From Bacilli bacterium (GTDB lineage Bacteria; Bacillota_I; Bacilli_A; ML615J-28; CAG-698), in NCBI GenBank assembly GCA_023228385.1, contig JALOBF010000016.1, positions 1 through 18,728 on the forward strand: DNA of 18,728 nucleotides. The letters are read 5' to 3'. Below the pieces are notes generated by a model. The model searched no databases and was not told the origin of the DNA. It worked only from the letters and a program-made list of their open reading frames with translations. Within the stretch, counting starts at the first letter, position 1, and every line of letters starts with the position of its first letter. Below are positions 14,581 to 18,728 of this stretch, in pieces. Made by a program: the position numbers and the translations under genes.

Positions 14581-14609
14581 ATTATATCATAAAAACCGCT
14601 TATCATCAA
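14581..14609 (-). promoter_or_regulatory. Promoter of the mgtE-mgtE-cotF operon
   Basis: On the minus strand TTGATG (14609-14604), a 17-bp spacer and TATAAT (14586-14581). The start would be near 14574, leaving about 105 nt of leader. I see no M-box magnesium riboswitch consensus in it. Confidence 0.68.
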
Positions 14610-14684
14610 TAAAAAAAATTCTTAGTAAAGAACAAAATTGACACTATCAATTGAAAGTTATTTCTTTAAAAAAAGTTAAATTTA

Positions 14685-14693
14685 TGTTAAAAT
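14685..14693 (+). promoter_or_regulatory. Extended -10 promoter of the CCA-adding enzyme gene
   Basis: TGTTAAAAT at 14685-14693 fits TG-n-TAAAAT. Only a poor -35 (TTTAAA, 14665-14670) lies upstream. It diverges from the mgtE promoter. Confidence 0.45.
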
Positions 14694-14738
14694 AAGTATA
14701 TAAGAAAATTAAACCGGCCTTAGAAAGCGGTGGGAGAT

Positions 14739-15941
14739 ATGGAATTACCGGCTTATGTACAAAAAGCGATAAATATATTAGAAAAAAGCGGCTATGAAGC
14801 CTATGTGGTCGGCGGTGCCGTTCGGGACTGTTTATTGAAAAAGAAGCCCAATGATTATGATGTTTCAACAAATGCCCGGCCTGAGGAAGTCAAAGCGGTA
14901 TTCGGTAATTATTATACGCTTGATACCGGAATTAAACACGGTACGGTTACCGTTTTTATTGATCATCATCAATTAGAAATTACCACGTATCGTAACGAAG
15001 GAGATTATCAGGATTTTCGTCGTCCGAAAAAAGTGACGTTTGTTTCTAATCTTGATACCGACTTGCAGCGGCGTGATTTTACCATTAATGCTCTTGCTTA
15101 TAACCGAAAAATTATTGATCGGGTGAGCGGTATCGCTGACTTGAACAATAAAATTATCCGGGCAATCGGCAATCCGCAGGAGCGCTTTACCGAAGACCCT
15201 TTGCGGATATTGCGGGCATTAAGATTTGGCGCCGAACTGGGGTTTACGATTGAACCGGCCACAAAACAGGCGGTATTTGCCAATGCTTATTTAATTGAAA
15301 AAGTTTCAAACGAACGAATTAATGTTGAATTTAATAAACTTCTTGCCGCTTCCGGCGCCGTCAAGGTTTTATCCGAGTATTTCCCGGTTATATTATGTTT
15401 TCTTCCTGAATATCATAACATTGAGCCAACCCCCTATCTTTTTGCAATCTCCTATTTGGATGATTTTATTCTTCGCCTTGCCGCCTTTTTTCGGCCCTTG
15501 GCCGGTGCCACCGATATGGTTATGCGCCGTCTTAAATACAGCAAAGCACTTATTAAAAAAGTAACATTTTTGATTGACCATTTTTACTTGCCGCTATCGG
15601 CTCGGGAACAACAATTAACGGAACTGTTATTGCAATATGAGTATGACGATTTAATTGATTTAACGGCTTTGCTCATCGCATTTGAAAAAGCAAAAAACGC
15701 CGACAGCGGTGAATTAAGGACGGTCCAGAGAGAGTTAAACCGAATTTATCAAGACAAGAAGTATTTTCGGATCAGCGATTTAAATATCAGCGGTCGGGAT
15801 TTGCTTGATATTGGTTACCAAGAAGGAGTCGGAATCAGGCTTGCTTTAGAATGCTTGCTTTCTGAGGTAATATCGGGCCATCTTGTAAACCAAAAAGAAG
15901 ATTTATTAAAACGGGCAGAGCAAATAAAGAAGGGAAGGTAG
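14739..15941 (+). CDS. cca: CCA tRNA nucleotidyltransferase (CCA-adding enzyme)
   Basis: A 400-residue class II tRNA nucleotidyltransferase that adds or repairs the 3' CCA of tRNA. The head domain has GGAVRD (25-30), the catalytic D-x-D of NDYDVST (Asp39 and Asp41), RRDFTINALAY (111-121) with the nucleotide-discriminating region, and EDPLRILRALRF (152-163), the base-recognition helix. Neck, body and tail helices follow, and the length is as in Bacillus Cca. ATG 14739 (MELPAYVQKAINILEKSGYEAYVVGGAVRD region) was chosen because the family begins here and GGTGG lies just upstream. GTG 14730 lacks a site. The GGGAG is only two bases from the ATG, so the true pairing is probably with the GGTGG. Its 3' end carries the ribosome binding site of the next gene. 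Confidence 0.95.
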   Translation: MELPAYVQKAINILEKSGYEAYVVGGAVRDCLLKKKPNDYDVSTNARPEEVKAVFGNYYTLDTGIKHGTVTVFIDHHQLEITTYRNEGDYQDFRRPKKVTFVSNLDTDLQRRDFTINALAYNRKIIDRVSGIADLNNKIIRAIGNPQERFTEDPLRILRALRFGAELGFTIEPATKQAVFANAYLIEKVSNERINVEFNKLLAASGAVKVLSEYFPVILCFLPEYHNIEPTPYLFAISYLDDFILRLAAFFRPLAGATDMVMRRLKYSKALIKKVTFLIDHFYLPLSAREQQLTELLLQYEYDDLIDLTALLIAFEKAKNADSGELRTVQRELNRIYQDKKYFRISDLNISGRDLLDIGYQEGVGIRLALECLLSEVISGHLVNQKEDLLKRAEQIKKGR

Positions 15942-15946
15942 AGATT

Positions 15947-16603
15947 ATGGATTATCGTAAAAGTCATTATTATAAAAAAATATTTTTTGGAATTTTCGGA
16001 TTGTTAATTATCCCCGTTTACAGTTATTTGTTTGCTCTTAACGGTCCCGGCGGTGACTTGATTATTGTTACTTTCTCGCAAATTGGTTCTCGCTATGGTG
16101 CCATTGAATCGCTTATTTTTTGGGGGATAATTATGGCAATGTATTATTTTACTTTCCTTAATTATCTTTTCTTTTTAACCGGATCCAAAAGCATCCTTTT
16201 CCAAATCAATCTGGCTTTAAGTTGCCTGTCGATTCTGGTTACCGTGTTTTTACCTTTTGCGCCGTCGATGTTTCCCCTGGCCGCCAAAACGCATAACTTT
16301 TTGGCCCGCGTTTCGGCAATATCATGTGCGGTTACGCTTTTGATCTTTAATTTTGCTTATTTAAAAATCGATAAAATAGTATTTTATAAAACTTTAGCTG
16401 TTTTTATCTTGGTGGTTTTTATTAATATATTCGTTTTGTTTTATTTTGGCATCAGCAGTCTTTTTCAAATCGTCCTTTCCGCTACTTTTTGCCCCTATCT
16501 CTTTTTAAATTTAATTTTCCTTGAAAAATCCCCCCATTTTGATATTTATGCCATTATGGAAAAAGCGGCAAAAGCGAAAGAGGAAAGTAGGGATATATTT
16601 TAA
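15947..16603 (+). CDS. Uncharacterised six-helix membrane protein
   Basis: A 218-residue protein with six predicted membrane helices at about 11-30, 54-77, 85-105, 118-137, 146-168 and 172-191, and a charged C-terminal tail of about 25 residues (MEKAAKAKEESRDIF). The number and spacing of helices, and the conserved-looking KTHNFLARVSA with a His near the start of helix 4, recall DUF998/Frag1-like membrane proteins, but I cannot confirm the family. It starts six bases after the cca stop, with GAAGGGAAGG inside the end of cca as its ribosome binding site, so it is cotranscribed with cca and perhaps translationally coupled. The pairing with a tRNA repair enzyme gives no functional clue. It ends 14 bp before the end of the convergent aldehyde dehydrogenase gene. 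Confidence 0.8.
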   Translation: MDYRKSHYYKKIFFGIFGLLIIPVYSYLFALNGPGGDLIIVTFSQIGSRYGAIESLIFWGIIMAMYYFTFLNYLFFLTGSKSILFQINLALSCLSILVTVFLPFAPSMFPLAAKTHNFLARVSAISCAVTLLIFNFAYLKIDKIVFYKTLAVFILVVFINIFVLFYFGISSLFQIVLSATFCPYLFLNLIFLEKSPHFDIYAIMEKAAKAKEESRDIF

Positions 16604-16617
16604 ACAAACAAGTTTTG

Positions 16618-17991
16618 TTAAGCTTTATTATTTTTTGGCAGGAATATTTTCCGGATTATTTTTTTAATTTTTGAAGAATAAGGGGGATATTTAAGTTTGA
16701 TTTCCCGTTTATGATGCTTTTCGTAAATTCCCGCTTCGTGGGAGAAGGTGCGAAACGAGTAAAAACCATGATAAGAACCTTGACCGCTTAAGCGAATGCC
16801 GCCAAAAGGGAGACGGTTATTGATAAAATGACTCAAGGTATCGTTTATTGAGCATCCGCCAAAACGGATGGTACTGAGCAATTGTTTTTTAAGTTTATTA
16901 TTTTTTGAAAATAAATAGAAAGCAAGCGGAAAAGGGTTTCGGTCGATGATGGTTTTAATTTCCGCTTCGTTATTATAGGTTATGATTGGCAAAATCGGAC
17001 CGAATATCTCTTCATGTAATAAAGGACTATCATTATCGGCTAAGATAAGGGCGGGTTCGATTTTTTGCTGACGGAAGGCGCCGCCGAAAAGCGGTTTTTG
17101 TTGTTTTATAAGTTCGCATAGCCGGTTATAGTGTTTTTCGTTGATGATTTTCGGATAATCGAGGTTATCGAGAAACCCGGCGGGATAGGCTTCCTTTAGT
17201 GCGGTTACTAATTCTTTTATAACCTCATCCCGAATTTCGCTTTTACAAATCAAATAATCGGGAGCGATGCAAGTTTGTCCGGCATTAATCAATTTGCCGA
17301 AGACTATTCGTCTTGCCGCGATTTTTAAATTGACGGTATCATCAATAACGACGGGGCTTTTCCCGCCCAGCTCCAAAGTTACCCGCGATAAGTGGCGTGC
17401 CGCTTTCTCGCTGATTATTTTGGCGACCGCGGCGGAACCGGTAAAGAAAATATGGTCAAATTCCATGTTGAGAAGATAGTCGGCTTCTGTCCGCGGACCG
17501 GTAAAACCGGCGACATGATCGGAAGAAAAGGCTTCGCTTATGATTTTGGCGATTATTTGCCCCGTATGGCGTGAATAACTCGAAACTTTAACAATTGCCG
17601 TATTACCGGCGGCTACCGCCGCCGCTAAAGGAATAAAGGTTAGATTGACCGGATAATTCCATGGTGAAATAATCAGATTAAGACCAAGCGGAGCAAACCA
17701 ACGATAGCTTTTTCCCGGTTTTAAAATAAAAGGGGTTTTTACCGGTTGCGGTTGCATCCATTTTTTTAAATGTTTAAGATAAAAGTTGATTTCCTGTAAG
17801 ACCGGACCGATTTCTGTGAGAATCGCTTCGGTTTCGCTTTTATTAAGATCTTGGTGTAAGGCATTGATTAAATGTTGTTTATTGTTGATGATTGCCGTTT
17901 TTAATAGCAGTAATTTTTCTTTTCGGAAACGGTAACCTTGGGTCAGACCCCGCTCGAATAAGCGTTTTTGCGCCTGAAAGATTTTTTTCAT
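16618..17991 (-). CDS. Aldehyde dehydrogenase, class 3-like
   Basis: A 457-residue NAD(P)-dependent aldehyde dehydrogenase of the shorter class 3/fatty-aldehyde type (YwdH- or AlkH-like). Key residues are PWNYP (110-114) with Asn112, FTGS (183-186), Glu207 in TLELGGKSP, catalytic Cys241 in NAGQTCIAPDY, and HEEIFGPILPI in the C-terminal third. The usual LKPSE, whose Glu contacts the adenosine ribose, is replaced by VKVSSYS (134-140). A basic tail of about 17 residues (KIKKIIRKIFLPKNNKA) ends the protein and may touch the membrane. ATG 17991 was preferred over GTG 18000 because GGTGAT (18001-17996) precedes it. It likely oxidises medium- or long-chain aldehydes to acids, but the substrate is unproven. 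A single-gene transcript from its own extended -10 promoter. Confidence 0.92.
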   Translation of the reverse strand: MKKIFQAQKRLFERGLTQGYRFRKEKLLLLKTAIINNKQHLINALHQDLNKSETEAILTEIGPVLQEINFYLKHLKKWMQPQPVKTPFILKPGKSYRWFAPLGLNLIISPWNYPVNLTFIPLAAAVAAGNTAIVKVSSYSRHTGQIIAKIISEAFSSDHVAGFTGPRTEADYLLNMEFDHIFFTGSAAVAKIISEKAARHLSRVTLELGGKSPVVIDDTVNLKIAARRIVFGKLINAGQTCIAPDYLICKSEIRDEVIKELVTALKEAYPAGFLDNLDYPKIINEKHYNRLCELIKQQKPLFGGAFRQQKIEPALILADNDSPLLHEEIFGPILPIITYNNEAEIKTIIDRNPFPLAFYLFSKNNKLKKQLLSTIRFGGCSINDTLSHFINNRLPFGGIRLSGQGSYHGFYSFRTFSHEAGIYEKHHKREIKLKYPPYSSKIKKIIRKIFLPKNNKA

Positions 17992-18007
17992 ATTTATCAC
18001 CGTATTT

Positions 18008-18016
18008 ATTATAACA
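18008..18016 (-). promoter_or_regulatory. Extended -10 promoter of the aldehyde dehydrogenase gene
   Basis: On the minus strand TGTTATAAT (18016-18008) is a perfect extended -10. The predicted start near 18001 coincides with the GGTGAT ribosome binding site, for a leader of about 10 nt. Confidence 0.6.
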
Positions 18017-18042
18017 TTTTTACCGATAAAATTAATACTAAG

Positions 18043-18058
18043 AATACCTGATGGTATT
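18043..18058. repeat. Inverted repeat between divergent promoters
   Basis: AATACC-TGAT-GGTATT is a perfect 6-4-6 inverted repeat. It lies between the aldehyde dehydrogenase promoter and that of the gene at 18117, so it could be an operator, though no regulator can be named. Confidence 0.5.
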
Positions 18059-18069
18059 ATAAAAACATC

Positions 18070-18097
18070 TTGATATCATATCAGAATAATGTATAAT
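18070..18097 (+). promoter_or_regulatory. Promoter of the DUF308-like gene
   Basis: TTGATA (18070-18075), a 16-bp spacer and TATAAT (18092-18097). The start near 18104 is at the AAGAGGT ribosome binding site, leaving about 13 nt of leader. Confidence 0.65.
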
Positions 18098-18116
18098 AAT
18101 AGCAAGAGGTATCGAT

Positions 18117-18695
18117 ATGTGGAATTATTTAAAGAAAAACTATGCCGTTATTATTTTAATTGTTTTATCGTTGGCCATCGGCACCTTTTTTATTGTACTG
18201 CCCGGTAAAGATTTCATTAAAATATTTTCCATAATTTTAGCAATTTATTTGGTTATCGCCTCCGGTTCCCTGTTAACAATGGCGTTTTCGCGCCCGGCGG
18301 CAAACAGTTTTCTTAAGGGTCGAACGGCTAAGATAATTGGCGCCGCCCTTTTAGTGCTATTGGCGGTTTTAACCGTTTTGTTTCCGGTTTATATGGTTCG
18401 GATTGTTATTTTTCTGGTAATGATTGTAACCCCTACCGTATTATTGATTGTAAGTCCTCATAAAAAGATTTATCTGCGCGATAATTTTTGGAAATATATT
18501 GTCGGAGTTATTTTTATTCTTGCCGTTGAGGTCCTTGTTGATATCGCTTTTATTATTCTCGGTATTGCATTTTACGTTCTGGCTTTTTTTATAATTTATC
18601 TGTTAATCGTTAACAGCCGTTATCAGGAAAAACCTAGTCTTGTTAATAAATATTTAGTACGTTATTTTATTTTTATTAGTCACAAAAAGGAGTAG
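18117..18695 (+). CDS. Membrane protein resembling the DUF308/HdeD family
   Basis: A 192-residue protein with about six hydrophobic helices (10-29, 34-57, 72-90, 93-113, 126-146 and 147-166) and a short charged tail. Helices come as pairs broken by V/L-x-P turns (FIVLPG near 25-30, VLFPV near 87-91), which is the pattern of DUF308/HdeD membrane proteins. In enterobacteria HdeD is linked to acid resistance, but the role here is unknown. Similarity is by pattern only. AAGAGGT precedes ATG 18117. The last codons contain the AAAGGAG ribosome binding site of the following gene, whose ATG is 2 bp after the stop, so the two form an operon. Confidence 0.75.
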   Translation: MWNYLKKNYAVIILIVLSLAIGTFFIVLPGKDFIKIFSIILAIYLVIASGSLLTMAFSRPAANSFLKGRTAKIIGAALLVLLAVLTVLFPVYMVRIVIFLVMIVTPTVLLIVSPHKKIYLRDNFWKYIVGVIFILAVEVLVDIAFIILGIAFYVLAFFIIYLLIVNSRYQEKPSLVNKYLVRYFIFISHKKE

Positions 18696-18697
18696 TT

Positions 18698-18728
18698 ATG
18701 GGAAAAATTGACTGGATTATTCTTATTT
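18698..18728 (+). CDS. Start of a further gene, truncated by the window end
   Basis: ATG 18698 follows AAAAAGGAG with good spacing and opens MGKIDWIILI, probably the beginning of a membrane segment. Only ten codons are visible, so nothing more can be said except that it is cotranscribed with the DUF308-like gene. Confidence 0.6.
   Translation, partial: MGKIDWIILI

Noticed and set aside
16590..16660. Terminator between the convergent six-helix membrane protein gene and the aldehyde dehydrogenase gene
   Set aside because: Only a 5-bp AACAA/TTGTT stem without GC pairs can form; too weak to call in either direction.

Overview
The window reads as a chromosomal segment of a low-GC Gram-positive bacterium (Bacillota, or a walled relative of the Mollicutes), probably an anaerobe or fermenter. 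Supporting features are AT-rich spacers, strong AGGAGG-type ribosome binding sites, sigma-A-like promoters, short intrinsic terminators, a ydaO-type c-di-AMP riboswitch, a CotF-like ferritin-fold protein and split transhydrogenase alpha subunits. All long frames close with TAA or TAG and are read through with UGA as stop, so the standard code applies. Species cannot be named from this sequence.

Layout. 1-316 (-): 5' part of a SRAP/YedK-type abasic-site shield gene, cut by the window edge. 418-1167 (+): YitV-like alpha/beta hydrolase, divergent from it. 1474-4390 (+): pntA1-pntA2-pntB operon for proton-pumping NAD(P) transhydrogenase, ending in a bidirectional terminator. 4444-5668 (-): secreted lipoprotein nuclease of the endonuclease I family plus a small gene of unknown function. 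5862-6479 (+): ribosomal protein L25/CTC with its own promoter and terminator. 6708-6897 (+): promoter, c-di-AMP riboswitch and terminator, followed by about 290 nt and then oadG-like and oadB genes (7191-8689), a sodium-pumping decarboxylase membrane module. 8732-8858: 5' fragment of a group IIC intron, placed exactly behind the oadB terminator. 8878-11139 (-): large cytoplasmic GH9 glycosidase. 11238-14469 (-): ferritin-fold CotF-like protein downstream of two tandem mgtE magnesium channel genes. 14739-16603 (+): CCA-adding enzyme and a six-helix membrane protein. 16618-17991 (-): aldehyde dehydrogenase. 18117-18728 (+): DUF308/HdeD-like membrane protein and the first codons of another gene.

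How the parts relate. Much of the segment concerns ion gradients and redox balance: transhydrogenase (proton motive force and NADPH), OadB/OadG (sodium gradient from oxaloacetate or a related acid), two MgtE channels and a c-di-AMP sensor. c-di-AMP is the potassium/osmotic second messenger of this group and is also known to inhibit pyruvate carboxylase, the oxaloacetate source, in some Firmicutes. The riboswitch in front of an oxaloacetate-decarboxylase-type pump is the most interesting association here. A second promoter and about 200 nt of unexplained sequence between them mean that control of oadGB by the riboswitch is an inference. The truncated group IIC intron is the only clear mobile-element trace.
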